Part shown: piece after piece, positions 8,218 to 16,988 of the stretch
How positions within the stretch are numbered: position 1 is the stretch's first letter
Layout: each line of letters starts with the position of its first letter
Assembly: GCA_964513925.1 (NCBI GenBank)
Contig: CAZENR010000002.1
Span: 1-64,000 of the forward strand
Length of the DNA stretch: 64,000 nt
Reading direction: 5' to 3'
Origin: DAORHV01 sp964513925
Lineage (GTDB): Bacteria > Patescibacteriota > Gracilibacteria > Peribacterales > Peribacteraceae
Translations under genes and position numbers: made by a program
The notes under the pieces: model-generated
What the model saw: the letters and a program-made list of their open reading frames with translations, nothing else
Told to the model about the DNA's origin: nothing
The model's database searches: none

Positions 8218-9600
8218 ATGAAACGCTCTGCCTTCTTTCTCCCGGCTCTCATGGGTTGCATGCTGTGCATGCTGCCTACGGCCGCGTTCGGGCAAGAGGC
8301 GCAGGAGTCGGAGGTGGATTTGCAGCAAGTGCAAGACGGCATTGAGGAGTGCCTGAATCCCGAAACTCCCGAAAGCCGCATCGATTGTTACCGTGGCCTG
8401 TGCGAGCCCGGGTACCGCTGCGCCGAGGCATTGCTGCGTTCCGCTACCGATACCATGGGGCCGGTGATGGCGTTTACGGTGCTCGATGACATCATGACGC
8501 AGCACATCGAATATGGCATTTCCACCGATGCACACGAACTTGCGCATGTCATCGGCAGGCAGTTGGCCAAGACGCACGGTACGTCGGGAGAGGCGTTTTT
8601 GCGCTGTACCAATGCGTACTACTACGGATGTCAGCACGGGTTCTTTGAGGTCATTCTTGCCCAGGCAGACGATCCGGTAGCCGCGGCTCGCGATACCTGC
8701 GAATCCGCGCCGGAGAACCAGCGCTTCTTCTGTTACCACGGCGTGGGACACGGATTCATGTTGTCGTATGCCTACGATCTAGACGGCGTACTCGAGAAAT
8801 GTAATCAGCTGCCGGAGGGCGGCTTTCGTCGTGAGGGCTGCTGGCAGGGTACCTTCATGGAGAATGTGAACTCGTTCCTTCGCGGCGAGGATGTTCCCGG
8901 CGTGTTCGTCCGCAGCGATCCGTTGCAGCCTTGTAAACACATGGAAATGCAGTACCAGTGGGAGTGCTATTACAACCATGCATCGTATTTGCTGCGCATG
9001 CACGATCACGACGTAGGCAAAGCCGCCGCCGAATGCCTGGCGGCAGACCCAAGATCGCGCGCAGCATGCACCAGAGGGTTGGGGCAACTTGCCGGCACTC
9101 CGGGGTGGCAGGCAGTCATTTTGGGCGATAAGTTCGATGAGTCGAAGTTGGTGGAAAGTTCGATCGACCTGTGCGATATGTTCCCCAAGGACGAGTACGA
9201 TAACTGCGTGGCGGGCATTATTGAAGACTCACTCAACTACAACCGCGAACCGCAGGCGTTGCGCTTGTGTTCGTTGCTAGCCGAGAATGCCGGTCAGCGT
9301 ACGTCTTGTTACCGCAGTCTGGGAGTGGCAATGCAGCGCTCCACGTATGATCCGGAAAAATTCCGTTCATTCTGCCCGCAGTTCCCCGATGACTACCGGT
9401 CTTTTTGCGATCCGCAAGGCAAGTTGCTCAAAGCGCCGGATACATCCAATATCTTCGTGCGTATTGTGCATGCCGTAGGACAATTCCTGTTGGATGCCTG
9501 GAATTTCGTACGCAACTTGTTCGCCGTGGCTTCGGGCGTGAGTCCCACGCAGGGGCTTACCGATACGCCGCCGGTCACCAAGTCCGGCGATTTGCGGTAG
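8218..9600 (+). CDS. Secreted Cys/His-rich protein, unknown function
   Basis: 460 residues with a signal peptide (MKRSAFFLP..., hydrophobic core, TAAFGQ cleavage region). Rich in Cys pairs and conserved-looking His motifs: HELAHVIGRQLA, YYGCQHGFFE, FCYHGVGHGF and GCWQGTFMEN. The regular spacing of HG and GCxxG elements suggests several helical repeats that could bind metal, but this is inference. A hydrophobic stretch near the C-terminus (about 415-440) might anchor it. I recall similar HGVGHG proteins in other CPR genomes but cannot name the family with certainty. Confidence 0.75.
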   Translation: MKRSAFFLPALMGCMLCMLPTAAFGQEAQESEVDLQQVQDGIEECLNPETPESRIDCYRGLCEPGYRCAEALLRSATDTMGPVMAFTVLDDIMTQHIEYGISTDAHELAHVIGRQLAKTHGTSGEAFLRCTNAYYYGCQHGFFEVILAQADDPVAAARDTCESAPENQRFFCYHGVGHGFMLSYAYDLDGVLEKCNQLPEGGFRREGCWQGTFMENVNSFLRGEDVPGVFVRSDPLQPCKHMEMQYQWECYYNHASYLLRMHDHDVGKAAAECLAADPRSRAACTRGLGQLAGTPGWQAVILGDKFDESKLVESSIDLCDMFPKDEYDNCVAGIIEDSLNYNREPQALRLCSLLAENAGQRTSCYRSLGVAMQRSTYDPEKFRSFCPQFPDDYRSFCDPQGKLLKAPDTSNIFVRIVHAVGQFLLDAWNFVRNLFAVASGVSPTQGLTDTPPVTKSGDLR

Positions 9601-9716
9601 TTGCATTCTAAGCGGCATGGAAACCAGATTTCAAAGCCCTAAATACTGCCAGGCCATACTTCGTCGTGCCAAAATAGTGGCATTGCGTGCTTGGCGGGAG
9701 CAGACTGAGTTCCGTC

Positions 9717-10169
9717 ATGCAGACGACTGCGTTCCGCGTGCCGGGCATGCCAAGCCTTCTACGGCCTTGGTCGCTTTGTTTTGCAGTTATCGCACTCTGT
9801 GTGGTCATGTTCATGATGCTGCCGGGGATCTTTGGATTCCAGAAGTTTACCCAGTGGGGCGGTATGTACACCGATAGCTGGTGCCGCGTGGACGTGTATT
9901 CGAGGAATCCCACTACGGAGTCCGATGTCAAAACGGAGTCGGTCATTGCAAGTACCGTGGGGCCAGGTGCCGTGTACAGCGCCCCGATGCATAATTTTGA
10001 AACATGTCTTATGTGGGCGCGCAGCGTGCAGTGCGGTCGTACGACAAAAGATGGCTGGACAGTGGCCTGGGCGCGTCCGTACTTCAAGAAGCAGTATTTC
10101 ATCGATCCGCAGAACGCTTGCGACCTGCACGTGCAGCCCGGCGTCGAATGGTTCCGTTCCCAGCTCTAG
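9717..10169 (+). CDS. Single-span membrane protein, unknown function
   Basis: 150 residues with one strong membrane span (about 16-39, FAVIALCVVMFMM) and a short extracytoplasmic domain with several Cys. The ATG at 9717 is chosen because the span then starts at a usual distance. It ends 3 nt before the DoxX-like gene, so the two are very likely co-transcribed and may act together. The family is not recognised. Confidence 0.6.
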   Translation: MQTTAFRVPGMPSLLRPWSLCFAVIALCVVMFMMLPGIFGFQKFTQWGGMYTDSWCRVDVYSRNPTTESDVKTESVIASTVGPGAVYSAPMHNFETCLMWARSVQCGRTTKDGWTVAWARPYFKKQYFIDPQNACDLHVQPGVEWFRSQL

Positions 10170-10172
10170 GCT

Positions 10173-11087
10173 ATGTCACCAAAACCAAAGAAGCGGCAAT
10201 CGGTCCCCGACTTCCTGTGGCCGAGAGTAGCCCAGACGTTCGTGGGCTTGTTTTTTGTGGCTGCAGGCTACTTCAAGCTGACGGATAGCTTCTTTGGCGC
10301 GCGCACCGCACCATTGGGAAACGATTTCAACTACTGGCTCGAAAGCGGGTTTCCCATGTGGGGGTACGACGCATTCATGCGGTTCATGCTGCCGTATACG
10401 GACTACCTTGCCGGCACGGTAATCGCGCTGCAGATATGTATTGGCATCCTGCTTGTTTACAATAAACAAGTGCGCTGGGCGGGTATTGCGCTCATTTTCC
10501 TGCAGACCAATATCTTGCTTGGCACCATCAACGGTTTCGGATTTTTCGTCTTCAGCGGTGTCGCCATATGGCTCGGATTCTTCTATGCCTTTCGGGACAA
10601 GATGGGCCCGCGCACATGGACCGCGCTGACATGGGGACTGATTTTCCTGGGCATAAAGTATCAGCACCAACGCTTTGGCGTAGGCGATGGATCGGTAGAG
10701 AAGTTCGTTTGGCAGTACGCACACTTCCAGCAGGATGTGATGTCCATTCATCCTGCATATAAGCAGATGATCATGGGGTTTTTGGACGCACATCCGGCTC
10801 TCGCCCCGTACCTGTGGGTGGCACCATGGTGGTGCTTGAGCGCGGTGATGCTGTTCATGTTCACGCCTTGGCGCATCTACGCCGGCTTGGCATGGACGCT
10901 CATCTGGATCTTTAAGGAAACCATGTGGACTACCGGCATCACGGGAGAAGGAACGTTATATGTACTGGTGTTCTTCACGTGGGTGACGTGCGAGGAGTAC
11001 ATGCGCCAACGCTATCCGTCGCGCTGGGTATTTCCGCGCCGCGACTGGTTCAAACGCCTGTGGAAAGTGCTGACTACCGAGCAGTAA
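10173..11087 (+). CDS. DoxX/MauE-like multi-span membrane protein
   Basis: 304 residues with several membrane helices. The first part (GLFFVAAGYFKLTD at about 25-38) resembles the first helix of DoxX/MauE-type proteins, followed by hydrophobic segments near 80-100, 105-140, 150-165, 225-245 and 250-265. DoxX-like proteins are associated with quinone or thiol redox reactions in membranes; here the role is unknown. It follows the 150-residue membrane protein by 3 nt, so it is probably the second gene of that operon. Confidence 0.65.
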   Translation: MSPKPKKRQSVPDFLWPRVAQTFVGLFFVAAGYFKLTDSFFGARTAPLGNDFNYWLESGFPMWGYDAFMRFMLPYTDYLAGTVIALQICIGILLVYNKQVRWAGIALIFLQTNILLGTINGFGFFVFSGVAIWLGFFYAFRDKMGPRTWTALTWGLIFLGIKYQHQRFGVGDGSVEKFVWQYAHFQQDVMSIHPAYKQMIMGFLDAHPALAPYLWVAPWWCLSAVMLFMFTPWRIYAGLAWTLIWIFKETMWTTGITGEGTLYVLVFFTWVTCEEYMRQRYPSRWVFPRRDWFKRLWKVLTTEQ

Positions 11088-11104
11088 CCGCTTCGTGCTT
11101 CTGC

Positions 11105-11110
11105 TAGGCT
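11105..11110 (+). promoter_or_regulatory. -10 box of rnhB
   Basis: TAGGCT, 7 nt before the ATG; leaderless type. Confidence 0.5.
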
Positions 11111-11117
11111 ACAAGCC

Positions 11118-11714
11118 ATGGCACGTCGCCGTGTTTCCAGGGCATCATCGGCTGGCCCGCGTACCGTGGGCGTAGATGAGGCGGGCAGGGGAGCACTTGC
11201 CGGTCCGGTTGTGGCAGGCGCATGCATTCTCTCGGTAAAACCGCCGCGCGGTATCGTTATTGCCGATAGTAAACAGCTATCGCCTGCGCAGCGCGAGACG
11301 GCCTATGCCTGGATCTGCAAGCATTGCATTTGGGGAGTAGGAGTTGTTTCGGCTTCGGATATTGATGCCATCGGCATTCTTGCGGCCACCGAACGCGCCA
11401 TGCAGCAGGCCGTGGCCTGCGTGGCAACGCAGGAGGCGTCGTTGTACGTACTGGTGGATGGGCGCGATGCGTTCTGGTTCGATTTTCCCCACAGTTCCAT
11501 TGTCCGCGGCGACCAGACCGAGTCTTGTATAGCCGCCGCGTCCATACTGGCCAAGGTGACGCGAGACCGCATGATGCTGGAGATGGATGCAGCCTTTCCC
11601 GGGTATGGGTTTGCGAGGCACAAGGGGTACGGAACGCCTGCGCATTTTGCTGCGATTCAGAAGAACAGACGGTGTGACGAGCATCGCAGAACGTTCTTAT
11701 CGGAGCGCGGTTAA
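11118..11714 (+). CDS. rnhB: Ribonuclease HII
   Basis: Cleaves the RNA strand of RNA-DNA hybrids and single ribonucleotides in DNA. 198 residues. Catalytic carboxylates are visible in VGVDEAGRG (Asp and Glu), VDGRDAF and the GDQTES...ASILAKVTRD block; the ADSKQLS and HKGYGTPAH motifs are also typical of type II. The ATG is 7 nt after TAGGCT, with no ribosome site. Confidence 0.96.
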   Translation: MARRRVSRASSAGPRTVGVDEAGRGALAGPVVAGACILSVKPPRGIVIADSKQLSPAQRETAYAWICKHCIWGVGVVSASDIDAIGILAATERAMQQAVACVATQEASLYVLVDGRDAFWFDFPHSSIVRGDQTESCIAAASILAKVTRDRMMLEMDAAFPGYGFARHKGYGTPAHFAAIQKNRRCDEHRRTFLSERG

Positions 11715-11731
11715 GGAGGAATGCAAAGCGG

Positions 11732-11749
11732 TTTGACTTTTAAGTCAAA
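11732..11749. promoter_or_regulatory. 18-bp perfect palindrome upstream of CHAD-CYTH gene
   Basis: TTTGACTT-TT-AAGTCAAA lies 20 nt before the TTG start of the next gene, and TTGACT within it resembles a -35 box. It could be an operator or a weak hairpin after rnhB; there is no T-tract. Confidence 0.45.
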
Positions 11750-11768
11750 ATATTAATAATGCCAAACT

Positions 11769-13136
11769 TTGAAAAGCATTCCCACTGCTCCTCTTCGACT
11801 GAGAGAATTGCCCGTGTTCCTCCAGGGGGAACCGGTCGAATTGCCAATGATGGTGCAGGCCGTGCTGGCGCAGGTGCGCCGCAATGTCGTGGCTTCGGAG
11901 GCAGCGCCCGACGATGATGGCCTACTGCACGGCGTGCGCACTGACATCATCACGCTCCGCAGCCTGTTGCGCATGGGAACCGATGCCGACGGGCTACCCA
12001 AGCATTTCCGCCGCGCCGCTGAGAGGATCGGCGACTACAAAGATGCCCCCGTAGACATGAAGGACAAGAAGCGCGCCAAAATGCGCAAACGTGCGGTAAC
12101 AAGCATCTCCGACCTCGAGGCCGAGTCCGACGCACTGTCGGCGTCACTGACCTTCGATCCCGCCGTCATTTGCTACGCCCGCGTCGAGCACGAGCGCATC
12201 CGCATTCTGCGTGCGTTGCTAGAAGAGGATGTATCGTTTCATCGTTTTCACGACATCCGCAATAAGGGTTTCCGTCGCATCTTCCATGTACTGAAAGGCG
12301 TGCGCCTGGCGCGTCAGGCTGCAGACGCGAACCTATCGCCGGAGTTCCTGGCGCTCAACGCGCAGCTGAAAGGTGCGAACCAGGCTCTGGGAGGATTGCA
12401 TGATTTCACGCTGATGGCAGATTCCGGCGAGCATCCCGATGCCGACATTCGCTGGAAGAAGCGTCGCTTGAGCATGAAGGAGCCTCTGCGAGCGCGAATC
12501 CGCGAGGCATTGGGTGCCATCGAATTCACGTATGGCGGCCCGGAGCTAGGGGGCATTTTGTCCATCGAGAGTGCGGCCAAGACCGAGCGTGAGACGAAGT
12601 TCCTGGAAATCGATGTCGATGCCGTGTTGCGCCGCCTGCACGAACTGGGTGCTACGGAGAAGTACAACGGCCGGATCCTGGCCCAGTATTACGACTACGA
12701 CGACAACACGCTCCGTGACAAGAATCGTTCCTGGCGGCTGCGGCACAAGGTAGCCACCGACGAGGTGGCCCTGACCGCCAAGGAAAAGCTGAGCGACAAG
12801 CACGGTGTGCGCGTCTGCATGGAGCACGAAATTGACGTGCTGCAACACGGTCCGGCGCAGTACCTGCAAATGCAGAAACTGTTGCTGGGTCTGGGCATGA
12901 AGCCGTATCGCGAGGTGGACAAGCACCGCCATTCGTTTAGCCTCAGCGGTGCATCTGTAGACATCGACCGTGTTGTGGACGAAGGCCACCAGCTTCCGCC
13001 ATTGTTGGAGATTGAAGCTGATACGAACGAGCAGATCGCGGCGATCGCCGGACTGTTGGGCCTGGACATGAAGCACGCCAAGGCATGGTCCACGCGAAAG
13101 ATGCTGAAGCACTACGCGGAGAAGCGCCAGGGTTGA
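11769..13136 (+). CDS. CHAD-CYTH fusion protein (polyphosphate/triphosphate-binding)
   Basis: 455 residues. The N-terminal half (about 30-250) is a CHAD-type helical domain with conserved basic residues (HGVRTDIITLRSLLR, VEHERIRILR). The C-terminal half (about 270-450) is a CYTH/triphosphate tunnel domain: ERETKFLEID, the RLRHKV strand, ALTAKEKL and LEIEADT. CHAD binds polyphosphate and CYTH enzymes act on triphosphates, so a role in polyphosphate or nucleotide metabolism is likely. Most fusions have CYTH first; here CHAD comes first. The start is uncertain: TTG at 11769, or ATG at 11847. An ATG at 11759 is out of frame. Confidence 0.85.
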   Translation: MKSIPTAPLRLRELPVFLQGEPVELPMMVQAVLAQVRRNVVASEAAPDDDGLLHGVRTDIITLRSLLRMGTDADGLPKHFRRAAERIGDYKDAPVDMKDKKRAKMRKRAVTSISDLEAESDALSASLTFDPAVICYARVEHERIRILRALLEEDVSFHRFHDIRNKGFRRIFHVLKGVRLARQAADANLSPEFLALNAQLKGANQALGGLHDFTLMADSGEHPDADIRWKKRRLSMKEPLRARIREALGAIEFTYGGPELGGILSIESAAKTERETKFLEIDVDAVLRRLHELGATEKYNGRILAQYYDYDDNTLRDKNRSWRLRHKVATDEVALTAKEKLSDKHGVRVCMEHEIDVLQHGPAQYLQMQKLLLGLGMKPYREVDKHRHSFSLSGASVDIDRVVDEGHQLPPLLEIEADTNEQIAAIAGLLGLDMKHAKAWSTRKMLKHYAEKRQG

Positions 13137-13173
13137 ATGTGAATGTCATGCCGTTCTTCAGGCTGCTGATAGG

Positions 13174-13406
13174 GTTTCGAACCCTTGAGCTCCGCAAGCT
13201 GNNNNNNNNNNNNNNNNNNNNNNNNNNNNNNNNNNNNNNNNNNNNNNNNNNNNNNNNNNNNNNNNNNNNNNNNNNNNNNNNNNNNNNNNNNNNNNNNNNN
13301 NATGCTCTATCCAGCTACACAACGAAACTGGTGCGCCCGGCAGGATTCGAACCTACAGACCCTTGAGCTCCGCAAGCTGATGCTCTATCCAGCTACACAA
13401 CGAAAC
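13174..13406 (-). repeat. Tandem tRNA-Arg pseudo-copies flanking the assembly gap
   Basis: Two partial units (13174-13201 before the gap; 13302-13406 after it) repeat tRNA-Arg(GCG) with a 78-bp period. They keep T-loop, anticodon loop and D-arm sequence, but the 5' acceptor stem is replaced by ACACAACGAAAC on the plus strand, and the anticodon stem carries a mismatch. They cannot fold into complete tRNAs, so I regard them as decayed copies. Confidence 0.8.
13202..13301. other. Scaffold gap of 100 N
   Basis: Exactly 100 undefined bases, the usual placeholder for unknown length. It sits within the tRNA-derived tandem repeat, so the assembly probably collapsed here. Confidence 0.99.
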
Positions 13407-13483
13407 TGGTGCGCCCGGCAGGATTCGAACCTACGACCCCCAGCTCCGCAAGCTGATGCTCTATCCAGCTGAGCTACGGGCGC
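13407..13483 (-). tRNA. tRNA-Arg(GCG)
   Basis: Intact 77-nt cloverleaf with encoded CCA: acceptor GCGCCCG/CGGGCGC, anticodon stem TCAGC/GCTGG, loop TTGCGGA, hence anticodon GCG (CGC and CGU codons); T-arm GTAGG-TTCGAAT-CCTGC. A G at position 34 is unusual because most bacteria use ACG, edited to ICG, for these codons. Confidence 0.95.
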
Positions 13484-13619
13484 ACAGCGCGCCGACTGTA
13501 CCGCAGGAGGAAGGCTTTTGCCAGTCGATTCGCGATTGGATGGCGTATTTCTGGCTTACGCAATTGCTTTTCAGCGTCGTCCTTCGCATAGTTTCCATAT
13601 CAACGTTCCCTAATACACT

Positions 13620-15644
13620 ATGCGCAAAGCCGTCCTCGTCGCCGTATTTGCTTTTGTGGCATGCCTGTCTTCATCCGTCTTTGCGCAGCAATCGGCTACT
13701 TGTCCTTCCCTAGATGCCGATATCCGCGCTTGCGAGGCGAACAACATGTCGTACGAAACCTACGTCGATGCGCAGCAGTGCAAGCGTGCCAAGTGCGTGC
13801 AGCCGGGGGTGTCGTGTCCCACCGAGGAGCAAATGCGCGACCAGGCACTTGGGTGCCAGGCCGACGGTAAGGCTGCTGAGAAATTCTGGAACGGGCTGTG
13901 TACAGTAATGCGCTGCCTAGATGCCTCGGTCTGCCCAACCGAGCAGGACAACGGCACCGCCATTGCCAAGTGCAAAGCCGTAGGCAAGGATTACCGCTAC
14001 TTCCAGCGCGGGAATTGCAACGTGGTCGAATGCGATACGACAGTTGCCTGTCCATCGAACAGCAAGTTGGAGCTGGATGCACGCCAATGCAATGCGAAGG
14101 GAATGGACTTTAGGTACGTGGACGATGGGCAATGCCGCCGCGTGGAATGCACCGATTCGGAGTGCCAAGAGACACCCGGGTTCCGCACGGCGCAGTGGAG
14201 TTGCCAAGACGGTTTTGAGCAGCGCCAGGGAGACCCCAGTTCATGCAAGCCGTCCGAAACATGGCGCCGCTATGCCGAAGATAACTGCAAAGGGCGCTGC
14301 AATCCTCAGACGGGAAAGTGCGGCGTCAACAGTTACAGCGTGGACTGGGAGTGTGGCGGAGTCACCGCGTGCGCCAACCCCAGCCAAACGTGTCCCAGCA
14401 TGGAAGCGAACGAGCGTATTGCCCGCGAATGCACCAACAAGGGCGGCACGCCAACAAAAGCCTGGGATGCCAAGAACTGCCTCCGCATTTCTTGCGAGCA
14501 CGCCGAGCCGCTGGCCGAAGACGGCCGTGAGTGTGCCGCGCTGCGCGGCAAGATCGATACCGTCTGTACCGATAAATCACGCGCAGAGGAGGCTTGTACC
14601 GATGCGCGCGAAACGTTTGCCGAGCAGTGCTTGCGTACTGCAACTGCATCTGCATGTCTGAATGCCGCAGGAGAAGGAAGTTGCGGCAACGGCAGCGAGG
14701 CCGATGCGAAGGCAGTGCAAGATTGGTGCTGGCAGATGAGCAACCTCCTGGATGCAGAGTATGCACGGAGCGAGTATTCCGACGAAGAGAAAGCCAAATT
14801 CTATGCGGTGTGCTTTGCGGGCAACGGCTACCGCGCCGAATCTGCCGAATGCAAGCACCTGCGCTCGGCATTGGTGGTACTGAAGAACAAGGGCCTTACG
14901 TCCACTGCGGACTTTAAGCGCATGGCATCGGCATTCGAGGATGCCTGCGCGCAGTCGGGCGTGCCCGCTGCGGCACACGACGAAGACGTGCTCGACGAAG
15001 ACGCGTGCGAGGATTACGGCAACCCGTATCCCGACACCGCCTACTGTTCGCTGGAGGGCAGGGCAGCCACCGAGCTGTACCGTCGCGACATTGCCACCGG
15101 TATGCCCAGCGGCGAATTCGAAGGCGATGCCCCGCTCAACCGCGCACAGGCAGCGAAGTTCCTGCTTCGGGCGTGTAACTTGAGCGAGCTGCCGGTGTCG
15201 CAGCATGCGTTTCCGGATGTCGACGAATCGCAGTGGTATGCGCCGCTTATCCACGCGGCGGTGGCGGAGGGCGTGCTGTATGGGAATCCCGATGGCACCA
15301 TGCGTCCCGGCAACACGGTAAATCATGCAGAATTTGCGACCATGCTCATGCGAGCGTGCGATATTCAGCCCGAAGGGTGGTTGGTGTGCGCGCAAGATGT
15401 GAAGCCCAATGATTGGTTTGCTCCGGCTGCGGCTGTGGCCCAAGCGTACGAGTTATATCCGGGCACCCTGGTCTTCAATGCGACTGCCAAGCAAACGCGC
15501 GCAGAAACCGCGGTGGCGATATACCAGTATTTGAAACACCGCGAAGACGCGCCTGTGCCAGATGCTCGCAGCGCATGCTTTTTGCTGCCTTCTACGTCCG
15601 ATAGCACCGATGCGGATACGCAATTCGGCGTCGGCATAGAGTAA
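13620..15644 (+). CDS. Secreted Cys-repeat protein with C-terminal SLH domains
   Basis: 674 residues. A signal peptide (about 1-22, ending VFAQQ) is followed by four to six Cys-rich repeats of about 45 residues (roughly 28-290) with the pattern CP....(20)..C.a.G.dyr.f..g.C..veC. A helical middle region also rich in Cys follows, then two clear and one degenerate SLH repeats (about 480-645) including FPDVDESQWYAPLIHAA and GNPDGTMRPGNTVNHAE. It is probably anchored to the surface by the SLH part, with disulfide-stabilised repeats exposed. It is followed 12 nt later by the SGNH-like gene. Confidence 0.85.
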   Translation: MRKAVLVAVFAFVACLSSSVFAQQSATCPSLDADIRACEANNMSYETYVDAQQCKRAKCVQPGVSCPTEEQMRDQALGCQADGKAAEKFWNGLCTVMRCLDASVCPTEQDNGTAIAKCKAVGKDYRYFQRGNCNVVECDTTVACPSNSKLELDARQCNAKGMDFRYVDDGQCRRVECTDSECQETPGFRTAQWSCQDGFEQRQGDPSSCKPSETWRRYAEDNCKGRCNPQTGKCGVNSYSVDWECGGVTACANPSQTCPSMEANERIARECTNKGGTPTKAWDAKNCLRISCEHAEPLAEDGRECAALRGKIDTVCTDKSRAEEACTDARETFAEQCLRTATASACLNAAGEGSCGNGSEADAKAVQDWCWQMSNLLDAEYARSEYSDEEKAKFYAVCFAGNGYRAESAECKHLRSALVVLKNKGLTSTADFKRMASAFEDACAQSGVPAAAHDEDVLDEDACEDYGNPYPDTAYCSLEGRAATELYRRDIATGMPSGEFEGDAPLNRAQAAKFLLRACNLSELPVSQHAFPDVDESQWYAPLIHAAVAEGVLYGNPDGTMRPGNTVNHAEFATMLMRACDIQPEGWLVCAQDVKPNDWFAPAAAVAQAYELYPGTLVFNATAKQTRAETAVAIYQYLKHREDAPVPDARSACFLLPSTSDSTDADTQFGVGIE

Positions 15645-15656
15645 CCGTATGCATCC

Positions 15657-16988
15657 ATGAAATTCCTGTTTTTCAAACGCCGTACGTCCCGTTGGGCGCC
15701 CGTCATTGCGGTGACGGCGTGTGTTGCGGCGTTCGTTCTCTGCTGCGAGATCCTGGGATGGGTAGGGTATTCGATGCTAGCGGGTGCCCCGGCTACGTAT
15801 GCATCCATGCAGCGGGACATAGCCAGCGTCTCCGAGGCCGAGTTGGCACAGCAGTTTAAGCAGCCTGGTAACGGCATTCGCGTCATTCATCCGTACCTGG
15901 GCTTTGCCACACCTCCCCGAGAGCGACAAGACATCGATCGTTTCTCCGATCGTCAGGAGCTGGAGCAATATGGATATGACAAAGGTTCGGGGCCGCTTGT
16001 GCTGCAACGCAAAGAAGACACGTTCGTTCTTGGCATATTCGGCGGGTCCGTTGCCAAGATGTTCTGGGAGAAGGGCGGTGCCAACGTGCTGGCAGAACGC
16101 CTGCGTCAAGATCCACGGTTTGCCGGGAAGGAAATCATCATCAGTTCGGGTGCGTTCTACAGCTATCGTCAGCCGCAGCAACTGCTTTCCTACTCGTATC
16201 TGTTGTCGCTTGGCGCACAGTACGACATGGTGCTGCTCATAGACGGATTCAATGATGTCTTCCGTCCCGAGCAGGAAAATATGAACGGAGCAGTATCGCC
16301 GCTGTACCCCTACGGCTGGGCGGCATACACCGCAGACTTGGCCAACGACCCTGCATTCAGGTTGCTCTTCGCAAAATTGGCGCTGCTTAAAGAGCGTAGG
16401 GAAGCACTGAGTCATACACTGCGATTGCCCGTTCTCAGGCATTCTTTCTTTGCAGGGTTGGTATGGCGCGCATTCGACCGCAGTGCACAGAATGCGGTGA
16501 AACAGGCTGAGGCGGCACTGCAAGAGTACCGCGCGCATGCCGCAGACAACTACGCACTCCGCGGCCCGCATATACACTATGCCGACGAAGATGCCTATTT
16601 CCGCGACCGTGCCGACGTATGGGTGCAAGGCTCGCTCAACATGTCGTACCTGGCGCGCTCGCACGGCACCGCGTTCTATCACTTCTTGCAGCCCAACCAG
16701 TATGTGCCCGGCAGCAAGCCCTTGGATTCCTGGGAGCAGAGCATTATGCACCCGGAGCAGTATGGTGAGCCGGGCATTGCGCATGCGGTCATCACTGGAT
16801 ACCCGTACTTGCAACAGGCCAGTACGCGACTCCTGGAAGCAGGCATATCCTATGGCGACCTCACCCAGATTTTCGCTGAGCAACCACAGCAGCTCTACAC
16901 AGATCACTGCTGCCACTTTAACGAGGAGGGCAACGCGATCATGGGCAATGCCATTGCCGATCTAGTGCTGGCCCAGTATCCGCAGTGA
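15657..16988 (+). CDS. SGNH-like membrane-anchored hydrolase
   Basis: 443 residues. One N-terminal membrane span (about 15-37) probably acts as an anchor with the rest outside. SGNH/GDSL-like blocks are visible: GIFGGSVA (block I Ser), IDGFNDVF (G-x-N-D element) and DHCCHFNEEG near the C-terminus (Asp-x-x-His type). Such proteins de-esterify or modify envelope glycans. It directly abuts a convergent carbamoyltransferase module (stop codons touch as TGATCA), and SGNH proteins commonly neighbour these. The substrate is unknown. Confidence 0.8.
   Translation: MKFLFFKRRTSRWAPVIAVTACVAAFVLCCEILGWVGYSMLAGAPATYASMQRDIASVSEAELAQQFKQPGNGIRVIHPYLGFATPPRERQDIDRFSDRQELEQYGYDKGSGPLVLQRKEDTFVLGIFGGSVAKMFWEKGGANVLAERLRQDPRFAGKEIIISSGAFYSYRQPQQLLSYSYLLSLGAQYDMVLLIDGFNDVFRPEQENMNGAVSPLYPYGWAAYTADLANDPAFRLLFAKLALLKERREALSHTLRLPVLRHSFFAGLVWRAFDRSAQNAVKQAEAALQEYRAHAADNYALRGPHIHYADEDAYFRDRADVWVQGSLNMSYLARSHGTAFYHFLQPNQYVPGSKPLDSWEQSIMHPEQYGEPGIAHAVITGYPYLQQASTRLLEAGISYGDLTQIFAEQPQQLYTDHCCHFNEEGNAIMGNAIADLVLAQYPQ

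Noticed and set aside
7915..9600. Longer form of the secreted Cys/His protein from 7915
   Set aside because: The extra part overlaps tal antisense, while the ATG at 8218 gives a signal peptide.
11759..11850. Frameshift at the start of the CHAD-CYTH gene
   Set aside because: An ATG at 11759 is out of frame, but the TTG frame gives the full CHAD domain, so no frameshift is needed.
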